Positions 50,029-62,900 of a stretch of 64,000 bases of DNA are shown here, in pieces. The DNA is from Rotaria socialis (taxonomy: Eukaryota; Rotifera; Eurotatoria; Philodinida; Philodinidae), in NCBI GenBank assembly GCA_905331475.1, contig CAJNYU010003734.1, forward strand, positions 1 to 64,000. Reading direction: 5' to 3'. Both the position numbers and the translations under genes were made by a program. Each line of letters begins with the position of its first letter. The stretch's first letter is position 1. Below the pieces are notes generated by a model. The model was given only the letters and a program-made list of their open reading frames with translations, was not told where the DNA came from and ran no database searches.

Positions 50029-50491
50029 ATGTTCAATTCATCTTATGGTTCATCTCGTATAATTCCATTGTCTCGATCAACATCATTCGAATATTTCGAT
50101 GATCAAGATCTATCTGCATTACAATTTCGAATGTTTATAGGTACGACATAAGAAATTTTAAAGAAAAACGATCTCAAATTTCTTATGTAATATTTAGGAG
50201 TGCTTATTTCATTTTCTATTATCATATGCCTTGTTATAAGTGCTATCATTTATTATGAACTATTTACTGGAAGTAAAAATCAACTAACTGAAGAACATGC
50301 TATACGACTAAAAGATTTTAAAGTAAGTGAAGTCTAAGAAAAAGAGATTATGTAAAAATTTTATTTGGTTACACTTGAAGGAATTAACAGGAATGCATAT
50401 TGAATTAAATGATATTCAATCAATTTTAATGAATGAATTTATTTTACAAGCATGGAAACGTGAAAAATATAGACGAGAAAGACATATTTAA
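50029..50491 (+). CDS. Small single-pass membrane protein, unknown
   Basis: Exons 50029-50140, 50198-50322 and 50381-50491 give 115 aa with consistent phases (1 and 0). After a polar, Ser-rich N-terminus (RIIPLSRSTSFEYFDDQDL) comes one membrane segment (VLISFSIIICLVISAIIYY). A charged C-terminus follows, probably cytosolic or coiled (EEHAIRLKDFKELTGMHIEL), ending in a basic WKREKYRRERHI tail. No signal peptide precedes the segment, so it may be a signal-anchored protein. I do not recognise a family. Its stop is 26 bp from that of ephrin on the other strand. Confidence 0.65.
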
Positions 50492-50517
50492 ATAATTAGT
50501 TCTATTACCGGGTTTAC

Positions 50518-51207
50518 TCATAGCAAAAACGAATACAAGTACAATATACTGTACAACAATGGAAAAATGTATGAAACGGATATTCTTCTACTATTTGAAG
50601 AAGTTAATTGTTGATATTGTTCATTGGTTTCATTCAATAATTCTTTTTGCATTTTTATACGATATTGATTATTTTGATTTATCGAATAACGCCGATAATA
50701 CTTTTGTACATCAATAATAAATCGTAAATTTTTTGTACGACATAGACCATCATACTTTTGATAAATACCATTTTTGTCTCCATTTGATGTTGAAATAAAA
50801 TAATAAGAATTACCATCCTGAAATTCTGGTATGGTTGGATATGGTAAATATTTTGATATTGATAATGTATACATTAAACGTTTTAAGCTATGCGATTGAT
50901 CGCATACAAGAAGTGGCTGATAATTTTCTGTTAGACATGCATGATAATCAATTTTCGATACTAAATATAATGTATTATATTCCATAGATGTCGATTCATT
51001 ATAATACGGACAAAGAAAATCAATTGTATCACCAAGACGTGCATTAAGAATAAATGAATTATTAGAAGAGAAAAATGGATTTAAAGAATTCCATTCAACT
51101 TGAAAGTTTTGTCGTCGCCGATGTTGACAATAAGAAACCGAGATTGAACTTGATAATAAATATATAAATATTAAATATAACACCATATCGAAAAAGATCA
51201 GATTCAA
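50518..51207 (-). CDS. Ephrin (GPI-anchored type), intronless
   Basis: Single ORF of 229 aa. It has a signal peptide (FDMVLYLIFIYLLSSSISVS), then the ephrin receptor-binding domain: VEWNSLNPFF, LNARLGDTIDFLCPYY, YLVSKIDYHACL, LVCDQ, ISKYLPYPTIPEFQDGNSYY, FISTSNGDKNGIYQ, GLCRTKNLRFIIDV. The four ephrin-fold cysteines are present (FLCP, HACL, LVCD, GLCR). The C-terminus is hydrophobic (YIFPLLYSILYLYSFLL) after a small-residue stretch and has no cytosolic tail, fitting GPI attachment as in ephrin-A. Ephrins are membrane ligands of Eph receptor kinases in cell guidance; no Eph gene is in the window. Animal ephrin genes normally have introns. An alternative start lies at the downstream ATG in FDMVLY. 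Confidence 0.9.
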   Translation of the reverse strand: MNLIFFDMVLYLIFIYLLSSSISVSYCQHRRRQNFQVEWNSLNPFFSSNNSFILNARLGDTIDFLCPYYNESTSMEYNTLYLVSKIDYHACLTENYQPLLVCDQSHSLKRLMYTLSISKYLPYPTIPEFQDGNSYYFISTSNGDKNGIYQKYDGLCRTKNLRFIIDVQKYYRRYSINQNNQYRIKMQKELLNETNEQYQQLTSSNSRRISVSYIFPLLYSILYLYSFLL

Positions 51208-53994
51208 CTTTTGTGCAAGAAAAATAATTCTATTAAATAAAAATGTATCTATGTATTCATTCTATTTATCTGTATATGTTTATGAAAATGACGAAGTGCT
51301 GAGATTACATAATCAATGACAAGCTGTGAGATTGTGACAAACATCATGTGCGTGTCTAATTTTTTTTTTCGTGTTGGACATTCCAAATTTTTCTCTCTCT
51401 CTCTCTCGCTCTCTCGCTCTGTATCTATCTCGTTCTCTGATGACAAGCTGTACAGTCGAAGGTGATTTGTTGTCAAATGATGTTCATTAGTCAAGATTAT
51501 ACCGCTTAGATATAGAATAGAAGAAAAAACAAATTCTATTCACACTTTATATTCTATAATCTCTGATGATGATGAATGATGATAAAAAGTGATTTGCGAA
51601 CCGATGATGATTCAATATATTTCATTTGAGAAAATAGATAATGCCTTGAGGTATTTTGTTTCTACATGTTGTTTGTATTCTGAAAGATAAATTTAGTGGC
51701 GTTGATCAACAACATTCTTAAATCGATTTTTCATACATTTTTTTGTTTTTCTTTCTCTCTCTTGAAAATATTCACAGTTAAGCTTCATTGATTATACTGG
51801 TGATGTGTCATTTGATTTTCAAATGACTTAAGGGAGTGTTGCTTGCTTAGATATTAAAATAATTTGTTATTTGTTTTGTCTATGTTTATTAACACAATTT
51901 TAAATATTAGCCTTGGCATCTCATTTTTTCTTTGACAAGAACTCGAGATAAAAAAAATGAACTTAATCGTATTACTCCAGAGTTTCTATTCATATCGTTC
52001 GTTTCTTTTTTTTTCTTTTTTCTTTTTTACTTCGACCAAGAAGTTATCAATGAGTGGTTTCTCTCCGTGCGCCTATCTGTATCTTACTGTTATCAGCCTG
52101 ATAATCGGAACTTGCTGACATGGTGTCTGTCTACTAGTTGAGAGTATAGAGAATAGTGAGAAATAGGCAAGACAAAAAAGAGAGATCAAATTAAAAGAAA
52201 GATAAAGCTTCGCTTTGTTTACATCATGAAATATCGATTTGGTTTTGTTGAGTATTAAATTCCAAAACTCTTGTCATTGATTATCGATTGAACATAAACA
52301 CAATGCCCCTGACTTTCTTCCTCTAACTATTTACTCATTCTTTTTTTTTTTTGGTCGATTAATATGAGAAAAGAGAAAGGAGAACTACTTATCAGCTTGA
52401 ACGGACACAACAATAATATTTGATGTCCTTCGTCTGATATATACTGATGTAGACGGACGTTCAACAATCATCTCGGACAGAAAGAAGCTCAACAATGGCA
52501 TGCATGCAAACTCAATCTTTTCTTAACGGGCTGTCGAATAAATGAACTAGCCGTATGTCTACATAGAGTTTTTTTTGCCTTTCTTGATGCTCTTGACTTG
52601 ATGAAAAAGGTGGTCAATGTTCGACATTGCGGCACATAATAGAACTAACAATAACAACAAAAGTGAAGAATGAAAACAGTAGTTCAACATTCAACTTTTG
52701 ATCCGATAACAAAACAATGTTTAGATAGAGACAGTGAGACATGTATTCATAAGTTTATACTTATACCATCATATACTTTCTCTCTGGAGAGAGAAAGAGA
52801 CAGAGAGTCAAGAAAAAAATAATGATTATATGACATCGTCAAGAAATGAATGTCATCGTTTGTCTTGATAGATAGATATTGGAAAGTTAGATTGAACAGC
52901 TCTCTCTCTCTCTATATATATATATATCTATATTTACATATCTTCATCTCGAGGGAAAAGGAAAAGAGAAATCAACCATCATCCTGTTCCATTTTTTGAC
53001 ATTCCAATTAGTATAGAAGCACCGACTCGTGCAATATATACACATACATACATCCAAACACAAACACGTTCTCGTCGATATGTTTGTTCTTTCTTTCACT
53101 AACTCACTCATTTCTCTCCTTCTATGTTCTTACTTGTACTACAAGCAACGGCTGACTGCTGCGCGTCTGTCAAAGCTAAACTTGTCCCAACTAATCGAAT
53201 ATCGCCTGTGATATATGTATGCATATGTGATGACCGACCGGACATTGAATGACTGACGTTGTTCTGAATTATGAGAAAGAAAGGGCATATTAACCTAACT
53301 GATCACTGTCCGATATTACGGGAAATGAATGAATGAATGAATGGATTGATCATTTTCATCATCCCTCTTGTCTTATTCTATACACAGATATCGGAAACGG
53401 TCTGTCTCTGCTCTAGTTCTTCTCTCATTTATTGTGTAAGCAAACAAGGAGATAGAGAATAGGTTTCTCTTTCTTTTGCCGTCATGTTTTATCTATCACT
53501 TGTGCGCATATATATATATATATTTATATATGTTGAGCTTTCAAGACAGGTAATCGATGATGTTGTAGAAAGAACGAGCAATGGTAGTGGTGACAAACAC
53601 AAGCAACACTTCCTAATGAGAGTATTTTCTTGTTAGATCCTCCTCCTTTTCTTTTGAACGATTGCATCATCGTATGGAAATTTCGAATTTCTTTGTACGT
53701 GCTTGTATGTCTGTGAATGAAAAAAAATACGTTTTGTGACGGTAGTATACTTTGACAAGTGGGTGGAGTAAAAAAAAAAGAGAGAACAACGGAGTTTCAG
53801 TATGTTTATTCAATCATTCCTTGAGCTGACCGATGAACAATTTGCATATGTACAAGTACACTTGCACAATCATCATTTGTTTGAAATGACAGCTAGAAAA
53901 ACTATTCTTAAATGATACCCATTCATCATTACTTGACAGTTAATCGAATATTTCTTTTTATTTCAGATCCATAACTGAATGTGTTCATTAGATA
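51208..53994. other. 2.8 kb region between divergent ephrin and plexin genes
   Basis: No coding exon is supported. It is rich in simple sequence: CT/GA runs (51390-51420, 52780-52810, 52905-52920), TA runs (52915-52930, 53510-53530) and T/C tracts. A splice acceptor (tttttatttcag, ends 53966) just upstream of the plexin ATG suggests a 5' UTR exon or trans-splicing site. It is the largest gene-free stretch in the right half and probably holds control elements of both genes. Confidence 0.5.
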
Positions 53995-56900
53995 ATGTTA
54001 ATATTTTATCGAAAATGTATGACATTCCTATGGATTCTATTCTGTCAAATGAATATCCTTCGAACTTCTCACATTCGTCATCTTTCTCTATTAAATAAGA
54101 TTCATCATTTAGCTTATTATTCTCCGTTAAAATGGCTTTATGTTGCTTCAATTGATTCAATTTCAATTTTTGATGATAATTTAACATTAGTACAAAGTAT
54201 ATCGACAAAAAATTCTTATTTAAATGATTATGATATATGCCAAATTAATCCTTGTCAGTGTTTAAATAATTTAACAAATGATTATAATAACAACAATGAT
54301 GAGGATTTAACATCGGATCGATATCGTCGTTCGAAATTAATTCAATCATTAAATTTACAACATTCTACCGATCAAAATAATTATAATTTATTAATTTATC
54401 TTGAAACAGAAAATCAAATAAAGAATCAACCATATTTAATTGATTGTTGGTCTCTACAAGCAGGTTCCTGTATTATTCGTAATGCACTGAATCTATCACA
54501 AATTTATTATCAACAAATATCAACAACTAACGAACAAAATCAGGCACAAAAATTTTTGTTCAATACTGATTCAAAAATACCAAATCATATATTTCCGTTT
54601 CATTTTAAATTTAACAAATGTAATAATACACCGACTTATCTATTTTTAACATCAACATTAAAGAAAAACTTCGCTACACCGAATCCAAGAGAAAAATCCG
54701 ACGATTTAACTGATCGTTTTTATTTTCAATGTCTTGAACAAGGACAACGACGTACAATTGCTTTGCGAGCGTTTGTATATGATGATGAAATAAAAAAACC
54801 GGAACACTATGTAAACAAATCTATGAACACAACGGTCAAACTACGAACCAGTACCGTTGTTAAAGAATCGATTATGAAACATCAAAATGTTCACGTCGAG
54901 AACTCCATTAATACAACAAGGTCATCTTCAAATAACAATATATCAAATGTAACATCAGTTAAAGCAATACACCGAACATCATCAACTGCTTCAATGATTC
55001 CTGATGATCATGTAACAAATATAAATAAGAATAAGAATAACAGTGCATCATCTGAATTCAATTTTATTCATGAACAGGTTCCATTTTTGAATATAAATGA
55101 TTATTGTCCTGAACAATTATCTGTTGTACGTTCAATTTATACAGATTTTTTTGAACGAGAATCTTCTGATAAATTTCGAATATTTCAAGATATTTTCTAT
55201 GATGAAAATAATTCAGCTATATATTTGTTTACTAATCAACAACATGTTAGTAAAATCATACGTTTATGTGAAGGACAAATATCATTTCGACATTATGTTG
55301 AATTACAAATTACCTGTGGAAATGATTATACTCTTATACAAAAAGTTAAAGTCATTAAACTAAACAATAATAAACAATATCTATTGACAATAGCATCAAA
55401 ACCGAAGACATCAAATAGTATTGAACCATCAATAAATAGTCATTCAGCCATATGTTTATATGAACTTGATCAAATAAGAAATGCTTTTATTGAGAATATT
55501 CTCGATTTAGCAAAAGGAAATGTTTCACTCGGTATGGCTTGGTTACATGGCGAATCAGTTATTGTAAGATTCGATTAATTATATTATTATTTGAAAGAAA
55601 AAAAAAGTAATATGTCCATTCTTATTTAGCCGCAATATCCTGCCCCATATGGAAATTTAGCTCGATGTTCAACAACACGAGATGCAAGCTATTTAATGAT
55701 CTACGAAGGACCGTCGAATATTTCTTCACAGCCAATAATGAATTTTTCATCTGATCAATTAACATCATTGGAAGCAACTATAGTTAATGGTTATATTGTT
55801 ATTTTAGCTGGTACAGCTGATGGTAAAATTAAAAAGGTAATTGATATTTTCGGAAAGGTTACTATTGTGTATCGATAAAAAAAGGATCATGTTGTATTTG
55901 ATTGATGGCAAATAACACTTTTGAAGTATTTATTTTCCTTCTTTTTGTCGGTATAATTACTAGATCAAAAAAGACAGAATCAATTGAGAAAAATTCGGAT
56001 TCATAGAAATAAGTTTTAGCATATTGATATAATCAATGAAAAAAATTGTAACTCATGCATCATTAGTAATGGCACTATTCATTCATATTTCCTATGTATT
56101 GTAGTCATATTTCTAGACAGAAAATATGCGTTCACAAGAGAATTTTTCCGGCGAGCTAATTACTTTTGAGCTACGGCTCTATGTATCATGTACATTTTCA
56201 CGAGTACAAAATACCCTGAACAATTTTTGGCCTATTAGTTCATCGGAACAAGATTATTGCTATTTACAAGTATTGGTTAAGTCAAGGTCGCCGTAATTCC
56301 CGATAGAGCTACGAAGAGAATCTGTTTTCGACTCCAACTTTAAAGTTTTGAAGCTACACGGAACTTAACGAGAATATGTTGTTCATAGAAGACAAGCTTT
56401 TTTCCACAGGCATATTTAACGATAGAAATGAGGAAATAATCTGAAATTTTTGATAGTTCACTATTGTCATTGAAGTTTGTCTATTCATTCATTTTCAAGG
56501 TACAGTTGAAAATTTAATTTTCTTGGTGTTCTTCAGACGGAAACTGGATCCTACATGATGCGCATAGTTACTATAACAAAAAAAACAACTAATCAATTTG
56601 GAATCTCCATCGATCATAAGACATAACTTGAAGTCTAGAATTAGTGAAAAGTAATCAATGCGAAATGTCAAAATATAGAAAAATTCATTAGAAGCCAGTA
56701 AATGTTGAAGAATTTCATAGGTTGCTAATGATTTTGAAGTAGACCTAGTTTTTCATATCTGACATCGAGAAAAAGATGAAAGAAAAAATACGAATTGCAT
56801 AATTATTTATCGAAAACTCTTTAGTTGAACCCAATTAGTTCAAATATGGATAGGGATTATTGCAGTGTCTTAATCCTCTATTAATGCTCATGGGATTAAC

Positions 56901-59900
56901 TTAAAAGAAAAGGAAGCAAGTGAAAAGACCTCTTCATTAATATTTTTCTTTGAAGTATGAATATTCTAATGATTAACAAATACTTTAGATCAGTGTTCAA
57001 CCAACAACGAAGAAAGCTTTTCAATTTGAAGAAATATTGGTTCATCATGACGAATCCATTCTTCGCGATATGATGTTAGATAAAAATAATCGTTTTCTTT
57101 ATGGAGCAACAAAAACACAAGTAAGTATATGAATGAGCTATAAAATAAAAATTCTCTATTTACTCTCTCTCTCTCTCTCTCTCTCTCTTCTTTTTCTAAT
57201 TATTTTATTAATTTATCAATTATTTTTCTAGATCTTTCAAGTTGATCTTCATGATTGTAATCGATTTAAAACATGTTCATCATGTCTTTCAACACAAAAT
57301 CCATACTGCGGCTGGGGTACAACAATAAATCGGTAAGTTTGTTTATTTTGAGAACTGAGTTTTTCATCATCTTCTTTGTCTGTCTACAGCTGTACGATAC
57401 AACAAAATGAAAACAATGATAAACGACGTTTTCGTTGGTTACAAATATATGAAAGTTGTCCAACTATTATTGAAACAGCGCCTGTTGTCATTTCAAAAGG
57501 AAAATCGGACATAGTAAAACAATGTTGCTTTCCTTAAATTCTCTTTTTTTTGTTTACTATTGAATATTTTAGTTACATTTGAAGGTTGCTAGTGTACCCG
57601 ACGATTCTACTTCGAAATATTTCTGTTCGTTTGCATTAACTTCACTTCTAACAGAAACAGAAGAAAATGATACTGATACACCTATTTATATATCAAATGC
57701 TATTAAATATGAAAATTATATTACATGTTATTCACCACCACCTCAAGCACTATCGAATATTGCTCACGGTATTATAACGAATCAGAAAGCTAAATTTGCT
57801 CTATACGAATAATAATCGATAGATTTATAGGGATCGAACAAAAGATTTTTGATAGTGATATAAAACGAAAGTGAATGCTAACAACTAGCTTCTGGATTAT
57901 TAATTTAAAGCGATAGAAAAAAGTTTTTAAAATTTCTTTAGTTTTTTCTTTTTTTGCGACAAAAGAGTACACGTTCTCAATGATATTTCAGAGTGCTTTA
58001 CATAATTTATATATCTCTATTCAATGAGATATTAGAATTGATTGCATAATATAATAACTTTGGCCTATATAATATTTAAAATAAGGTTTTATCGTGAAAT
58101 TTTCCATCAGTATTAATTTTACTAAAATTTAGATTCAATCGTGATACATCTGTTGTATAATGATATTATTCTTGCAGAAAAAAATATTACATTTTATGAT
58201 TGTTCATCATATGTGACGTAAGTAATTTCTGATGTTCATAAAAAACAATTTCAAGAGTAAAGACAACTTTTAGATGTACATCATGTATGAATAATTCATT
58301 CGATTGTACATGGCAATTATTAACATCAACATGTGTTGATAGTGATTTAGTTGTGGAGAAAAACGACACGATTATAAATAGTTCTTCAATTAATCAATGC
58401 CCGCGGTATAATGTATCAAAAAGAGAAATATTTGTTGTTGATGGCGATTCGTTTATTCTTGGTGAAAAGGGCCGAGCGATTATTCAAACAATTGAATTAA
58501 AATTTACTATTCAAAAATATTTTCGTTGTGTATTAACATTAATAAATTCTAGTAAAATCACTAGCATTGGAAAAATCATAAACGATTTATTTATTTGTGA
58601 TCCATTTCAGGTAAGAATTTACAAAAATTATTTGAATCGATTTTGAACGAAGTTATTTTTTTTTTGCTTGATGTAGATTTCTTATGAGAACGATATTGGT
58701 CAACAAAGTTTAACATTCGATATCGAATGGAAAGAATGTGAAAATGAATGTACGTATAAAAAATTGGAAGCTCTCACAGATTTCACAGGTAATATATTAA
58801 TATCAAAAACTTCTCTTGCATTTTCGTTTCATTTCTTTTCTATTTAGTAAACATTTATAAATGTAAACATCTCGCTGATTCTTGTGGTTCATGTTTATTA
58901 CTTCATGAAAATTATCATTGTATATGGTGCGAGACAGATAAATCATGTCATCATGAAATAAATTCATCAATATGTAAACCAAATCATATAATAAGTTCAT
59001 CCATGGGTATATGTCTTGATCCACGTCTTCGGCAAATCTATCCTACAATAGGTCCACAGTATGGTCGTACGCCAATACAAATATATGGTTCAAGCTTAGG
59101 TAAAACTCCATATGATATATCTGTTGTTCTTATACATTCAAATCAAACGGAATATCCATGTGATATTCAAATTGAATCATATGTTATTGCTCAATCATTT
59201 ACTTGTCAAATGCCATCCTTACCAATTGGAATCTATACCATTAAAGTTACTGTTCATTCGGTTGTTAGTAATGATCAACCCATTTTTCATATTGTGGTCA
59301 GTAGAAAATTAAAAGTGAAAATAAATTAACTATTTTGTTCTTTGTTTAGAAACCAACAATTAATGATGTTTATCCAAATCTAGGACCTCGATCTGGTGGT
59401 ACTTTACTTTCAATAAAAGGAAAACATTTAACAATAGGAAGCAAAATAAATATATTTGTTGGCCATCAAGCATGTTCACTTGTTGAAAATGAAGAAACAC
59501 TTATTAGTAGTACAATATCAGATGACGAAAATAATCAACTGTTAACTTCGTCCGTATCACAATTCGAATCATATAATGAAAATGAAGAAGAAACAATTCA
59601 ATGTCGTACATCTAAATTAGCAGCTATAAACGAACATGATGACAATCGAAAACAAAGATTTGTTAAACGACAAGCATTATGGATTGGCACAATTACAATA
59701 TTAATTGATAATTTTACAGAAACTTATTCAAATATAACTTATTCATATACAGAGGTAAGAAACTACAAGAAACTGCCGGAATATTTAGAATTATCTATTG
59801 ATAACGTTTAATAGAATTGAATTGTGTCAAACGAGTGAATCTTCGTCTTCACTTTTGTCTAGGTATCTTAATTTTCCGAACAAATGATCACGAGTAGTTC

Positions 59901-62900
59901 TACATTTCATGGATATTTTTCGCTATTCCCTTATAACTGTACCATACCACACTTAACTGATCGTTGTATTTGAAATTATAGGATCCACGCGTATATAATC
60001 TAAGTCGATATGCAGGTATTCAAAGCGGTGGTTTACCATTTCTTGTTCATGGTTCTAATTTTAATTCTATTCAAACACCACAATTCTTCGTCGAGTATAA
60101 TAATCGCCAATTATTTATTGAGGTTTGTTCATCCGTTTTCTCTGTTTAATTTGATTTTATATTCAAAAAAAAAAAAAATGAAATTTTAGAATTGCTCAGT
60201 TAGAACTGCGGAAAGTATGCTTTGTTATGGCCCATCGTTCAAATGGATAGAAAATGAAACAAAAAATAAAAGTTCAATATTATCTACAGCTACAACAATG
60301 ATTTTATCAACTACAACAATGTCATCATCGTCAGCAACAACAATAACTCATAGTTTACACTCACGATCAACGGATAAAAATCATTGTTTTGAATTGAAAT
60401 TTGGCTTTTTTATGGATGATGTTGAACATGTTCGCAATACGTCAACATATGTTGAGACATTTCTAATTTGTCCTGATCCAATTCTACATGCATTTAATGA
60501 TGATGGCCAACGTATACAATATCGTCACGACTATTTATCAATTGAAGGTTCAAATTTACTCGATGTCGCAACAATAAATGATTATTCGATATCGATCGGT
60601 TCATATCCATGTATCATAACATCAATATCCGATCAACAAATTGTTTGTCAACCAACAAATCGTACTATTGAAAAATTGATAAGAAAAAAACGAATTTTAC
60701 TTGATATTCATACAAAATATAATGAACACGCTATTGTTCGCGTAAGTATCAAGTACTTGAAATTAAGTTTATAACTTTATTCCTATTCAATAGGTCACAC
60801 TTGGCCGTCGAGTTTATACATTGGGTACATTAATATTTACGTCAAATATTGAAAAACGATCATTAATCTTATATTACATAATCGCAAGTGTTTGCGGATT
60901 TTTTCTAACAATGTTTATCATAATCGTATCAATTATTTTTCGACGAATAAATTCAAAACGTACTCGACAACTTAACCGTTTACAGAATCAAATTGATACA
61001 CTTGAAATGCGTGTTGCTCGTGAATGTAAAGAAGGTTAGTTTTGCCTTCATGAAAAAAGAAAATCTATACTTATTACTTCTTTATTTTGCAGCATTTGCT
61101 GAACTTCAAACTGATATAGGGGAAATAACAAATGATTTGTCACAATCAGGCGTACCCTATAATGATTATCCTATCTATTGTATGAAAGTTTTATTTCCAA
61201 ATGCTACTGACGAAGAAAAATATATGATGCTTCATAATATTGATATACCGGTAAGCTTAAAAAAATACAATGAAAATACTTGCGATTGATAAATCTCTTT
61301 GTAGCTGAACCTACTCTGCTATGTTGACTGAAATAATTTTTGAGTATAATAAAAATATTTGACTCCCTTACCTTACTGATACGAAGAAACTGTACTTTAA
61401 TGGTCGGTTTTTACATGAATACCATTGTCTATCGCAGAAACAGCAAATTCTGAAATATTTACAAGAAATCAATCTTGTTAAAATCTGTATTTGTATACAG
61501 TTCGAAGTCAAAATTTAAAAATATATTCTCATCATGTTTCGGAGGAAAAGTCTAGATTTCTTTCTTCAAACTACAATGATCCGTTTCTTCGCTGTCTTCC
61601 AAAAGAATCAAGACGATTCAGTGTAGAATTTGATCCGATAGGTCACTACAGTATTTGTTTTAAATGAACTATATTTATCTTTTGTTCCCTAGCTTGAACC
61701 TAATCGACGAAATAATGTTCGACAAGGTCTTCAATTTTTATCTCATTCATTGTATAATCATCATTTTCTTCTTGTAATTATTCGTACATTGGAAGCAGAT
61801 AAAATTAATTTTCGTTTACAAGATCGTATGCAATTTGCATCGCTGATCAGTATACTTCTTCAAGATAACATTGAATATTTAACTGAGTATGTCACACGAG
61901 AAATTTTTCTTATTTATCTAATTATTGATAATTGATTTAGAATATTAAAAATATTATTAAAAGAATTAATTGAAAAGTCATTACAACAAGACCGAAATAA
62001 TAGTAAAATTCTATTAAGAAGTAATGCATCTGTCGCTGAAAAGATGCTTTCCAATTGGTTTGCTTTTCTACTATTCGGTTATATTAAAGTAAGAAATTAA
62101 TTTCAAATAGAAAAAGAATTTTTATTTTTCGATATCTAAGGAACGTATTGGATCACCGTTGTATATATTATTTCAATCAATTAAACAACAGATTCATAAA
62201 GGTCCTATTGATTATTTTACAAATGAATCAAGGTATTCACTAAGTGAAGATAAACTTCTTCGACAACATGTCGATTATCAATCAATGGTAAATAATGCAA
62301 AGAAAACATTTGATTTTCTTATTGATTTTTGTTATTTCAGATTGTTTATGTGATTCAATTGGAAGATGATAAATCTCATCTCATTGCAACACCGGTGCCC
62401 ATTAAGGTTCTTAGTTGTGATTCAATCACTCAGGTGAAAGAAAAAATAGTTGATCATTTCTACAAAAACATTCCTTATTCCAAACGTCCATCAATTGAAG
62501 ATTTTGATTTGGGTATGTATGCATGAACATCGAATGCTTCTTCTATATAGATTATCAAACTATAGAATACATTGACTACTGGATACTAATCTTCCGAGAA
62601 TTTTAGTTTTTCAAGTTCAATTCAGAAAGTTTAAGATGTTTGAGAGTCTTTTGTTCTTGAATATTGCATCAGTATATATATGTTTTTCTTTACCATAGAG
62701 TGGAGGATTGGTTCTCATATGAAACTACTTCGTGATGATGAAAAAGTTGATATTCCTGATTCAAATGGTTTTCTACAAGTACATACATTAGCAACTTATA
62801 AAGTATAATAATAATATATAAAGATAGTAAAACTAAAATGAATGATCTAATTTTTAGATACATGATGGTGCTCGATTATTTCTTAGCATAAAACCTGGTG

